From positions 1 through 64,000 of the forward strand of contig CAICTM010000436.1 in assembly GCA_903772945.1 (NCBI GenBank): a DNA stretch of 64,000 bases. The letters are read 5' to 3'. This document shows, one piece after another, positions 28,801 through 38,869 of the stretch; the stretch's first letter is position 1, and each line of letters begins with the position of its first letter. The position numbers and the translations under genes were made by a program. This stretch comes from Seminavis robusta. Taxonomy: Eukaryota; Bacillariophyta; Bacillariophyceae; Naviculales; Naviculaceae. The notes under the pieces were generated by a model. That model searched no databases, had not been told where the DNA came from, and saw nothing but the letters and a program-made list of their open reading frames with translations.

Positions 28801-31720
28801 TTTGGATGGCTGGAGGGTAAGTTTGATGGAATAGAAGAGGGCTGTGAGCTTGTTTGGCTAGGAATATTACTGGGTTGACGTGATGGGACACTTGAGGGAA
28901 ATTGTGATGGACTTAAAGAGGGCTGCAAGCTTGGATGGATGGAGGGTAAGGTTGATGGAATACTGCTGGGTTGTCCTGATGGGATACTTGATGGAAACTG
29001 AGATAGTGTGGAAGAAGGCTGTGAACTTGTTTGGCTGGAGGGAAACTGTGATGGAGTTGAAGAGGGCTGCAGGCTTGGATGGCTGGATGGTAAGTTTGAA
29101 GGCATGGAACTGGGTTGACCTGATGGGACACTTGAGGGAAACTGAGATAGTGTGGAAGAGGGCTGCAAGCTTGGATGGGTAGAGGGTAAGTTTGATGGCA
29201 TGAAACTGGGTTGACCTGATGGGACACTTGAAGGAAACCGAGATAGTGTGGAAGAGGGCTGCAAGCTTGGATGCATGGAGGGTAAGGGCAATTTGGATGG
29301 ATCAGATGAAGGGAGCATTGAAGGAAGGATTGATGGTGCCACTGTTGGAGTTTTTGTAGGTGTAACAGTTGGCAAAATGCTTGNNNNNNNNNNNTGGGCA
29401 CTCTAGTTGGATTGCTTGTTGGATGATTTGTTGGATTGCCAGAAGGCAAGTTCGATGGATCAGATGAAGGGAGCATTGAGGGAAGGATTGATGGTGCCAC
29501 TGTTGGAGTTTTGGTAGGTGTAACAGTTGGCAAAATGCTTGGTTGGTCAGATGGATCAGTTGGTGCATCAGTTGGAGCTACAGTGGTTGGAGAGGGCGTA
29601 GGTTCACCTGTTGGTATGGCAGTTGTTGGACTAGCACTTGGGGCACCTGGAACAACTGTGGGAATAGGAGTCGGAACTCTAGATGGATTGCTTGTTGGAT
29701 GTTTTGTTGGTGAACCTGTGGGGTGGTCTGATGGTATCATTGTTGGTTGACTCGTGGGTGTCTTGGTTGGTGCAGCAGTCGGCAACTTGGTTGGTTGCCC
29801 AGAGGGTTGATCACTCAGTGCAACAGTTGGAGCTCCAGTTGATGGGCTGGCACTAGGGGTACTTGGTGTAACTGTTGGAGTTGGGATGGGTTTATCTGAT
29901 GGTAAACTTGTAGGAGGTTCTGTAGGTTGATACGTTGGCTGCTTGGTAGGACTTGTGGTTGGCGACCTTGTTACAAGCAGTGTACTGAAGAGAATTGCAG
30001 TGGTTGTGCTGCCAGTCATCCCAAGAGTGAACTCTTGGAGAAACTGTGCAATATCACTCTCTGATGTCATGATTGGGTCAAAGCTGGTTTGCATGGAATT
30101 CACCAAAAATTCAACTTGGATTCCCAACTGGAGGTGTCGTCCAGCTGACATACGAGAGTCAAGCTGATCTAAATAAAGACGGCGAGACACCCTTCTTGTG
30201 ACACTGGCCTTAGAGATGATTGGATTGCAGCCAGATTTTCCCAAAGACACATATGCTGGAAACCAAAAGCAGTGTAAGAGGCCTTCAGAAAAGCAATCAT
30301 TTCACTTTGATTTCAAAGCTTACCATTGTAAAACTCAGCTCCAAGATCAACATCAGAAACTGTCCCAGGATTCTCATCAAATGTGACATAGTACGTAGCT
30401 TCAACTAGCATAAATGGAAGAATACAAACTTGAGTTGGTTGGCCTGGTGGTGTTGCAGTTGGTTTACTTGTAGGATTCCTTGTAGCGGTTCTGGTAGGTT
30501 CACCTGTTGGTGCACCAGTAGGGCTGGCAGATGTTGGGGTTGCACTCGGGGAGCCAGGAAATACTGTCGGAAGAGGAGTTGGCTTGCTTGTTGGAGAACC
30601 TGAGGGGGGGGGTTGTTGGCATCCTTGTTGGTTGACTGGTGGGTTTCTTGGTTGGTGCAACAGTTGGCAAAATGGTTGGTTGGTCCGATGGTTGATCAGT
30701 TGGTGCAGCAGTTGGAGCTAAAGTTGTTGGACTGCCACTGGGGCTACCTGGTGTGACTGTTGGATTTGGTGTTGGTTTAAGCGATGGTTGGCTTGTGGGA
30801 GGTTCTGTTGGTTGATATATTGGCTGCTTGGTAGGACTGCTGGTTGGTGACCTTGTCACAAGCGATGTACTGAAGGCAATTGCAGTGGCTGTGCTACCGG
30901 TCATCCCAACAGTGAACTCACGAAGAAAGCTCTGGATATCTTCATCATCTGTCATGATTGGATCAAATGTTGTTTGCCTTGACTTCACTAAGAATTCAAC
31001 ATGCATATATTGCTGTAGCTGACGTTCTATTTTCTTGTTTAGAGTATCACCTCCAAATAGCTGCCTACGAGACCAAACCCTTCTCACAAAGTTAGCTTCC
31101 GTGACAATGGGATCACACCCAGTCTTCCCCAGTGCTTTAAAGGCTGCAGATCAACGAAATGAAATTAAGAAAGCAATGAATAGCGAAATATTAGGCCGAC
31201 CCCACAAGTTTGGATGTCAGCATTCACCACTGAAATCTCATGGCTTACCATTGTAGAAGTCCTGTCCGAAATCTTCGTCAGGGATTGAGTCTGGGTCCTC
31301 ATCAAATTTCACATAGTAAGTTGCTTCAACATCTAGGAATGTCTGTGTGCACCCTTGTGCTACTTGACCGGAAGGAGCAAAGGCTAAGGGTGTTCTTGTC
31401 GGGTCATTTGTGGGCAGACTTGTTGGGATAGCTGTGGTTGGATTAGAACTTGGTGAGACTGTTGGAAGTTGGGATGGAATACCAGTGGGTTGTCTAGTCG
31501 GATTTTTGGTTGGCTGATACGTAGGTTGAATGGTTGGTGCATTGATGGGTGGTTGCATTGTTAATTCTGCCGCAGTGGAAACATCTGTTGGATTAGGAGT
31601 TGGTTCTGGGGTTGAGCTAGTTGTAGGTAGCCGAACTGTTACTTTTGACGTAGTAGACACCACTTCTGAACCTGGTAGAGGTGGAGCTGTGACTTGGTTT
31701 TCAGTTCTAGGTTCTGCCAT
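25886..31720 (-). CDS. Pro-rich BspA-type leucine-rich-repeat surface protein, about 18 exons
   Basis: Exons (plus coordinates): 25886-26321, 26422-26494, 26587-26661, 26744-26818, 26907-26981, 27065-27139, 27230-27304, 27398-27472, 27560-27634, 27743-27817, 27907-27981, 28065-28139, 28229-28288, 28382-28423, 28517-28609, 28670-30255, 30324-31143, 31249-31720. All but the last-transcribed junction are phase 1. Domains in protein order: Thr/Pro linker; two copies of a domain with Y-Y-V-x-F-D-E, F-Y-N-G and L-G-K-x-G-C-D/N-P; Pro-Thr and Pro-Ser linkers; then twelve BspA/DUF285 repeats (D-T-S-K-V-T-S-L, F-N-G-D-I-S-T-W). BspA repeats mediate adhesion or ligand binding outside the cell. A C9 run near 30604 breaks the frame where C8 would keep it, and 11 Ns sit at 29384-29394. 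No signal peptide is seen at 31720, so the gene may be continuous with the upstream type II membrane protein. Confidence 0.7.
26422..28288 (-). repeat. tandem array of exon-intron units (BspA repeats)
   Basis: Twelve exons spaced about 157-183 bp apart. Ten are exactly 75 nt (25 codons) in phase 1-1, so each exon is one repeat and can be added or lost without harm to the frame. Two types largely alternate: one with F-N-G-D-I-S-T-W, one with F-N-I/V-D-L/M-S-S-W. The flanking introns alternate too (one kind with ATTGTCAGAATAGRTTGGAA, the other with TTGTTGCCAACARAAGG), which points to growth by a two-exon unit of about 320 bp. Confidence 0.8.
28690..29300 (-). repeat. 96-bp Pro-Ser minisatellite in coding sequence
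   Basis: The linker is built from 32-codon units starting H-P-S-L-Q-P-S and containing F-P-S-S-x-P-S-G-Q-P-S. Unit starts lie at 29261, 29165, 29069, 28925 and 28796 (the GCAAGCTTGG landmark). The steps are 96, 96, 144 and 129 bp, so whole and half units have been gained. Such linkers are probably extended and O-glycosylated. Confidence 0.75.
29283..29541. repeat. tandem duplication with an 11-N assembly gap
   Basis: Segments 29283-29383 and 29440-29541 are almost identical over 100 bp (GATGAAGGGAGCATTGA and onward to GGCAAAATGCTTG). The Ns at 29384-29394 lie exactly where the first copy ends. The gap probably hides collapsed repeat units of unknown length. Confidence 0.8.
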
Positions 31721-31835
31721 TGCATCGCTCTCCTTTGCTGAAACCTACGATGAAAGGAGCAAGGTTTAGATTGTCTATGCACATTTTGACTGAAGATGGC
31801 ACCAAGCAATGCATGCAGGATACTGCCAAAAGCAC

Positions 31836-34800
31836 TTACTTATTCAGTTCAATTTCAGTTTCTTCAGACAAGGATGCAACGCCTGTTGGAGCTGGTGTGT
31901 CCAGCTGCCCTACAACCCATGGCGTCATCTGCTGGGCTTTGCTGTTTGTAAATTTGAGTAGGCCTACACCAGTTTCCTGTGACAGCCAGGCATCTGCAGA
32001 AGGATGTTCAGAAATGGTAGGTGAGGCTGTGGTGTAATGCATTGGTCGTGTAGATGCAAAAGTGCCTGCTGACACAGAAGGCACTGAAGAAGAGACTGGA
32101 AGTGAGCTGGGTGAATTGGCACTTTCTTCTTTTGAGCTGACAATTGGTCCTTCTGTTGGACTAATTGTGGGCCCAGTATTGATGGATGCTACCAATGGGT
32201 TTGTACTGGGTTGTGCGGTTTGCGATGGTTCTTTCAAAACCATTAAAGATTCAGGCATGGACTCCTCTGATGCTGGGGGAGGTAGGGGGCTGTAACCAGG
32301 AGCAGTGGGGGTGGCTGGGATGGAGGTGGACTGAAAGGGGGCATCGGTGGCCATGTCAGCGGATGACAGTTCTGTGCTGTCAGCACCCTTTGGGGTTGGT
32401 GCAACAGCAGGAATTGACCACGGAGCATTCCCACCAGCTAGGTCATGGGTAGGCCTGAGTGCAATAGTTGGTGGCAATGGAGCAGGTCCGTCAACGATGA
32501 CATTGGATGCAGGCTGAGGTGAATGGCTGGTGGTCACTGGAATGGCTTCTTGAATAGGCACTAGCATGCCAGGAGACATTGTAGGTTCGTCCTGGTTCTC
32601 TGTAATTTCTGAAACTGATGCCGACAGTGGACTGGCGGCACCGTGATCCCCTGATGATGAGACATCTAGGATCTCCATGAGCAATTCTTGACATTGAGTG
32701 GTACTAGTTGGGTCTGCGATACAAGCTGCCACAATCTCGGGCTCAACATTTCTGTTCTTGTCCTCCAGCAATGTGTGAACCCGATCACAATCTGTGCTTG
32801 TGCCCCTAGCTTCATTCCCTGAATCTCCAATATCGATACAATCAACCAATGCGGAGAGGTCATCTGAAATGAACGGGGTTTGAACATTTCCATTGTTGTT
32901 CTGTACATAGTCTACAAACTGTTCCAAAGCCTCTTCTCCTATCGAAATAGTGCCATTGCTGCCTTCAAAGCCAGGGGCTGCTTTCGTAGTGGCAAACACC
33001 ACTTTTGGCATCCCCTTGTTGTTAGCCTCAATGATGATTGCTCCATCACTGGCTTCTTCCAGCAACGGTCCCAAGTTAAAGCCGAAGGTGGTTGCAAATA
33101 TGGCAAAGAACTCATTCAAAGTAGGGACTTGTTGTAGGTGTCGTTCTCGGGGATTCAGGCTTCTGGTAACAGGTAGTGATTGTGGTGATGTGGTGTTGTT
33201 TTCATTAGATGGCATCACAGTTGTCACATTGCTACCAGTGGTCGTTATCGTTGTGTTTGCTGTAGCATTTGACATGTTGTCCCTTGCAACCTCTCTGCTC
33301 TCCATTTCCAAAGAAAGAAGTATGGATGAATCAAACAGAGGCTCCCAGTCTAGAAGATACAATTGAGAAATAATTTTAAAGAGCAAACAGGCATAATGTG
33401 TGAGAAAGACGAAACACCCAGAGTAAGATTCCCGGCCTGTGCCAAACTCACCAGGGCAACCGCCACAAGCAACAGTGGCCTGTAATTGAGAAAGCATGTA
33501 AAAAGCAAACAGGCATAAGGTGAGAAAGAAGAAACATCCCAAAGAAAGACTCCCGGCCGGTGTCAAACTCACCTGCCAATACAATGTTGTAATTGTTGTT
33601 TGAGGATCAACATCCGTCTCCTCCCAGCGTTCTAGCGAGGCATTGTGGACTACTCGTTGCAGAGGATCTAGACACTGACCAGAGATGTTGTTGTAGATAG
33701 TCCGGAACATTCTTTCCATCTCCACCTGGTACTGGGGCAAGGCTTCTTTGGGAAATGACTGGATCTGCAGCTCAACATAGCCTTGTTTCATATCTGCATC
33801 TAGGGTACAGACAGGTGGAACAAATGGATCATCAGTTATGGTGTAAGAGGGCGATGATGTGGGGCCTTCTGATTTCTGACTAACACCGACACCAATCCCT
33901 GTGGACACAGCAACAGTTGCCACTCCCACAGCCACGCCGACTTGGGTTGCCAATCCTACTGATGAAACAGCCCCAGCCAATGAGGAGGCAATGGTGGAAG
34001 ATGCAGCAGATGCAGCAGCTGCGGCTGTGGCTGCCGCAGTAGTTGTTGCCGCTGCAATTCACCAAAAATACGAAAGGAATAACTGAGTTAGAGCTTGTTC
34101 ACTCCTTTCTTGGGAACAACCATGCTGACTTCACATTAGTTGACTTACAAGCAGTAGCTGTGGCTGCACTTTGGGCTGCCATGGTGGCCATCTGACCGGT
34201 AGTGGCAGCCGTCTGACCGGTAGTGGTTGCCCCACCTTGGAACGCTCCGCTAGAAAACTGGTTGCTGGCAGCTTGGATGTCTCCCGCATCCATGGTATCC
34301 TGCGCCAGATCTGCTGCCAAATCTGTGGCGGCCTCTTCCTCAGATGAGGATGATGAGCATCTCTTGATGATCTTGTCATAGATCCATTTGTACAAAGTGA
34401 GGATGGTGTCAATAATGAATCGAAAGATAGCCGAAAAGAAGTCCATAATTTTTCCTTGAATAATCCCAATCATGACACCCCTCCGGATTTCATTCTCTCG
34501 GGCCTCTGCTGAGAGGACACTGTCGCGACTGCAGCTCTCGCTATCATAATCATCACCAAAGCCCACATCTTCAGAGGAATCATCCTCTTCGTGGCTATGG
34601 TCATTGTTAGGGTCATTTCTCTTGACACCTGCCTTTATGGTCCCGTCATCATCGCCTTCCGCAAATGGAACTGTCATGCCATTGATGCTCTCGAACTGAC
34701 GCATGTCCTGCTGTTCCTTCTGCCAGTTGGCTTGTTTGGAGTCTTTCTTCTTTGTTTTCTGTGGCCAATCACAGTCGTTACCAATGGACATTCCCTTCGT

Positions 34801-34887
34801 CAAGTCCACTTCCTCTTCCAACCCCTCTTCCACGGAAGGGCTCAAGTCAACAATCATTGCTGTTTCTTCTGTCGCTGCCTTCATCAT
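31836..34887 (-). CDS. type II membrane protein, N-terminal part of the surface locus
   Basis: Exons 34149-34887, 33573-34051, 33452-33479 (28 nt) and 31836-33349 sum to 920 codons with matching phases and GT-AG sites. The first 246 residues are acidic and polar, with an amphipathic or hydrophobic stretch (F-F-S-A-I-F-R-F-I-I-D-T-I-L) near residue 155; they should face the cytosol. Exon 2 encodes a long Ala/Val/Gly membrane segment (about residues 260-300). Outside follow C-T-L-D-A-D, I-Y-N-N-I-S-G-Q-C-L-D-P and C-G-G-C-P-G, a module related to that found twice in the gene downstream, then a long Pro/Ser/Thr-rich tail. The stop at 31836 overlaps a good donor site (A-AGTAAGT), and only 115 bp separate it from the next Met at 31720. 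The two may be one gene. The role is unknown; surface adhesion or sensing is inferred. Confidence 0.7.
33350..33572 (-). repeat. two homologous introns flanking a 28-nt exon
   Basis: Introns 33480-33572 and 33350-33451 align over about 90 bp: both carry AATTGAGAAA, GCAAACAGGCATAA, GAGAAAG and CCCGGCCKGTGYCAAACTCACC (plus strand). They flank the exon 33452-33479 that encodes A-T-V-A-C-G-G-C-P. Either one intron was copied together with the exon, or both derive from an intron-spreading element. Confidence 0.7.
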
Positions 34888-36226
34888 TTTAGTATCTCCA
34901 AGGTTTGGTGCTCAAATACGGTAGATGTGTTTTGGGGCGTTTTCCAAGCAAGCAAGAGCTCGATCGGTTTCAATGGGTGAGACGGTGAGACCGGGGAATT
35001 TGGTTTTGGTCATGCTTTTGTTTTCGTCGTTTTCGGTGCCAGGTTGCTGACTATGTTGAGGCGATCGAAGACAATTAAGGGGGTTTTCAGCGATTCGAGT
35101 GCATGAGCAGCAACTTGATTCCAGGTCTGAGCGGGTTACTAATTCGTCGTGTTTGCTTCGTTTATGCCGCTGAAATGTACTGTGACTTCACAGTGTTTTA
35201 CCGGTAATCGCCAACCAAGTAAGAACCCTGGATCACACACATTTTCATACATTTAAGTTCGGTAGTGGCGTCGATTTAGTACTAAGTAGGGTTTACCTAT
35301 TACTACAATGTCTATTGGCTTTGGTAAAGTCAGGATTTAAATTCGAAGAACAGAGTCATTATTATTATGGTGACTGCGGGGTGGAATGATTCTTCCAAGA
35401 CCCCGACCAAGACTACATGTAAAAAGCTCTTTCGGCTGTCCCCTGCTGTGCAGGAACTTTGAAACTCGTGGTTGTTTTACGCAATTCGTGGTTTTGGCTG
35501 TTTTCGCAATGACCAGTTTTCTGCAGCGTGAAAGTCGATTTTCCGTACTACAAATCCATGTGGGCTCTTTTATTGTTCGCGGAAATGGCGTAAAATCATG
35601 AATTTCACGGATTTTACGCGACTCGTCATCGCTCGGGCTCGGAATGGTTTTGAAAAAAAGGGTACGTACCATAAGCCGCACGGCTTTCGGTGGTCAAAGC
35701 AAAGTCGCAGATCTGATGACAACAAAATGACTCGAATTATGAATTAAAAAGCATCTTCCCCCTTGGAATTGTCCGAAACTGGCAGCAAATCAGCCGACAT
35801 AAATGTCACGAGCTATTGTACCGGTACCGTACCATGGTAACAGACAAATATAAACGGTGATGCCGAAGGAACCTGTGTTTTAGTTAGAGGGAGTTCTCAA
35901 GTACATGAGATTAAATCTCCTGTAAATCACAAGACCTACCGTACTAGTAGCTAGTAGCTAAGCATACCACCGGTACAGGATTTGATGGTAATTTTTCCAG
36001 GCTAGTAAATTGTTGGTTTAAATTTGAATAAATACTGGCCATCCATCCTGGTTTGGCGCCATGGCGCCCCTTCGAGTCAATAAGTAGGAAACTGTTAGCC
36101 AGACCACCATGAATGCAATAGAAGAAGTCAAGGGTAGACAACAAGCAACTCACCTGCAGTTGTGGACTGTGGCGTTGTCGATATAGCAAGCCAATACAGA
36201 TAGTGCCGCTAGAGACCTGTTTTTTG
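34888..36226. other. intergenic between surface locus and transposase
   Basis: No supported gene; the frames seen are chance. A perfect 9-bp hairpin, CGTAAAATC and GATTTTACG with an 11-base loop, lies at 35589-35618 in a stretch rich in TTTTACG words. GGTACCGTACCATGG palindromes lie at 35819-35835. Confidence 0.45.
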
Positions 36227-38869
36227 TCACTCAATGTCATCTACTCCATCCATCCTTTCTGACTCTGTTGGGTCCTCCGTAGTAGCCTCAGAGTGGTCTT
36301 GAAAGCTCTGGAGGAAGGCTTGTTGCTCGGTTTGAGGCATTGCAGCAACCAAGGCTTTCGCTTTCGCTTTTGCAACCTCTTTATGCCGTCCATATTCGGT
36401 GTCATCTAAGCTGATGTTGGAAGCAATCTGTGAGATGAGATCTGTTAACTCTTGTTCCTTCTCCTCCGGCCAAGGTTCAAGTGCAGCGACCTCGGCACCT
36501 TTCAACTCAAGATAACGGGCCAATCGATCCTCTTTCTTCGATAGTTTGGATGGGCAAGGCTTTCCGGTCTTCCAAGCAATCAAGTCCTTGAAATCATCGC
36601 TTGTTAACTCGCTTTGCTGTTTCTCCGATTCAATAATCGACATGGCCTTCTGTTGCCTCTTCCATGATGAGACATGCGTCTTCTTCTCTTTTTCCAGAGA
36701 ATCAACCCGCTGCTTCAATCTTTTCCTCTCATCAGCAATGAGGAAGTCATCATCATTCAAAGCAGCTCCTCCGGTAACTTTAAAGACTTGACCTTGAGTT
36801 GCAGCTGCCTCCAAGGCATCTTGTCTTTCTCGTGAGCGTGGAACAGTGACAACTGCTGCTCTCTTTGCTGCTTGAAACTCTGGTGCTTTCGCCCGCAGCA
36901 GCTCTCCATTATATCCAAGAGCATTGAGAAGATCGCAGCAGAAATCATTCCTTTGGTTCAGCTGTTGGATGTAAGAGGCATTCGGATCAACGGAGTCGTC
37001 CGCATTCCCATCGGCATCAACAACTAGCTCTGATCGAACTTTCGGATCATTCAATGCCTTTCGAGTGAACGCGGGATAGATTCCAAGCTTGTCATTCCAA
37101 CAATGAGTAACTCTTGTGGAAGCGAAAGCCTCTTCGATTGCATTCCGGAGCAGTGGAAATGTTGGATCAGTCTGCCGACGGAGCATTGAGCCATAGCACA
37201 AGAGACCAATGTCATTTCGAGAGATTGAATCAGCTGCTTCCGGTGTATTCTGTCGGTACTCCCAAAGCAATTGGAGATTTTCGAAGAAGATAGACTTGAA
37301 CAAACCAAACAGCATGTCCATGATCTGGAGGATGTGAGTTGTATTCGGAGGACCCGAGGGAAAGAGATAAATTCCAAGTGACCGGAGCTCCATTAGCATC
37401 TCCTTGTTTGTCCGTCCAGGACCACCATCGACAAGCAAAGTGGCTCGTTTGCCTGGCACATCAGCAGTGTCTTCCAGGATTAATGGAATAAAGTTGCCTC
37501 TAGTCCATTTGCCAAACTGTTCCTTGTTCATGCCTCCCTTTTGGTTAACGCCGTAGCTGTTGGAGCATCTCTTCGTTGCTCCGTCGTTGAGTAGATAGCA
37601 AGCCTCCGTTTCTAGCATATCAATAACAAACTCAGCAGGGATCACCATGTCTTCTTCCTTTTGGGCATCTGATGGAATTTGAAAATGCTCCGGAAGTTTT
37701 TCGCCGGAGGCAAAGGTACCTGCAAGAAGAGTGCAGTGGTAAGAGCTCTTGTGCGCCGCATACATGGCTTCAGATTGTAGTCTTGGGTTGTAGAAGACAA
37801 GTGGTGGCCGACCTCCTTTCTGACTCTTCGTATCATCAAGTGTCAAACCTGATTCGTCAATATTGGCAATCCTCCGTCCCTGAGTCTCGTCAATCCAAGT
37901 GAGTTCACCAGTAGTTGTTATGTCTTCCTCGTCATTTTCGATAGCCGCTCCAATGCTGATCAAGTGTGCCTTGAGAGAATCAAACCAGAGGTTGATATTG
38001 CTGTATGTAGCCCAATTTGCTCTCCTTTTTTCAACTCGATTTGGCTTTCCACAATCCAGAGCATCTCCGATCTCCTTTTGAATTCTGTCGAGAAGCCATC
38101 GACCCGTTCGTGTGCCAAGCCCTTCCTTCTTGTTGACACATGCATTCAATAGTTTTGCCAGCTTCGGTCGATCGATAGTCTCTGTTGCAGATACCTGAGA
38201 GAGTGAGCTGAACGTTTCCACAGCTCCACACAGTGCTTTGAATCCGTGTGGATCAATTCTACCCTTCGGTCCTCGACGCTTTGGGCTCTTGCCAGCGTCT
38301 CCACGTTCGACCATATTGCGGATGGTTCGACCGACAAGTTTCACACCGTGTTTTTCATTATATCGCTTGGCAATGGTCTCTGCAGAGACTGGCTTGTAAA
38401 TGCATCCTTGAGTCTTTTCCACCTCCACTCTAATCAGCTCCTCCTTCCACTCCAGAGTAGCAGCTTTGTAGAGAGCAGCGAGCGCCTCTCGATCTTCTTT
38501 TTTTTGTTTCCGAGCTGCGGTGGCTTGTCGACCAGTCAATCGTTGGTTTCTTCCTAGCTTTTCCTTGAGAGACTTCTCTGCTGCATTCCTTTCAGTTTGA
38601 GAGATAGAAGGAGGTGGTGGCGCCTTGGTGGTACTGTCATTGTCAGCCTTTGCAGCTGCGGCCTCAGATTTCAAAGTGTTGGATCTGCGTCGCACTTTTT
38701 GTCGGAGGTTTGGGTCACTTGCCTCTGGTGATTCGAATCCAGCAAGCTTCATAGCTACATTGACATTCATCTCTTTGGAACGCTTTGCCAACTTGAGAAT
38801 ACCTGCTGCCCGTGCTAGCTTCTTGCCTTGTGGCGTCTCTAAACGCGGCCGCTTCGACGCCATTGCCAC
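36227..38869 (-). mobile_element. pogo-like (Tc1/mariner superfamily) transposase gene, intact frame
   Basis: A single frame of 880 aa with no intron. The DDE_1 triad is visible: Asp338 in A-N-I-D-E-S-G, Asp481 in L-L-V-D-G-G-P-G and Asp518 in T-T-H-I-L-Q-I-M-D, spacing 36 between the last two. The run P-P-N-T-T-H-I-L-Q is diagnostic for the pogo/CENP-B-like DDE group. The N-terminal 250 residues are basic and contain helix-turn-helix-like stretches (I-A-K-R-Y-N-E-K-H-G). The C-terminal 250 residues are charged and helical, longer than in most pogo proteins. I could not find terminal inverted repeats in the flanks, so this may be a live element with ends I missed, or a domesticated host gene. 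It begins an intron-free block running to 46 kb. Confidence 0.8.

Noticed and set aside
25821-29750. Gly/Asp-rich plus-strand frames opposite the Pro-rich linkers
   Set aside because: They are shadows of the Pro-Ser and Pro-Thr minisatellites and carry no start, signal or splice support.
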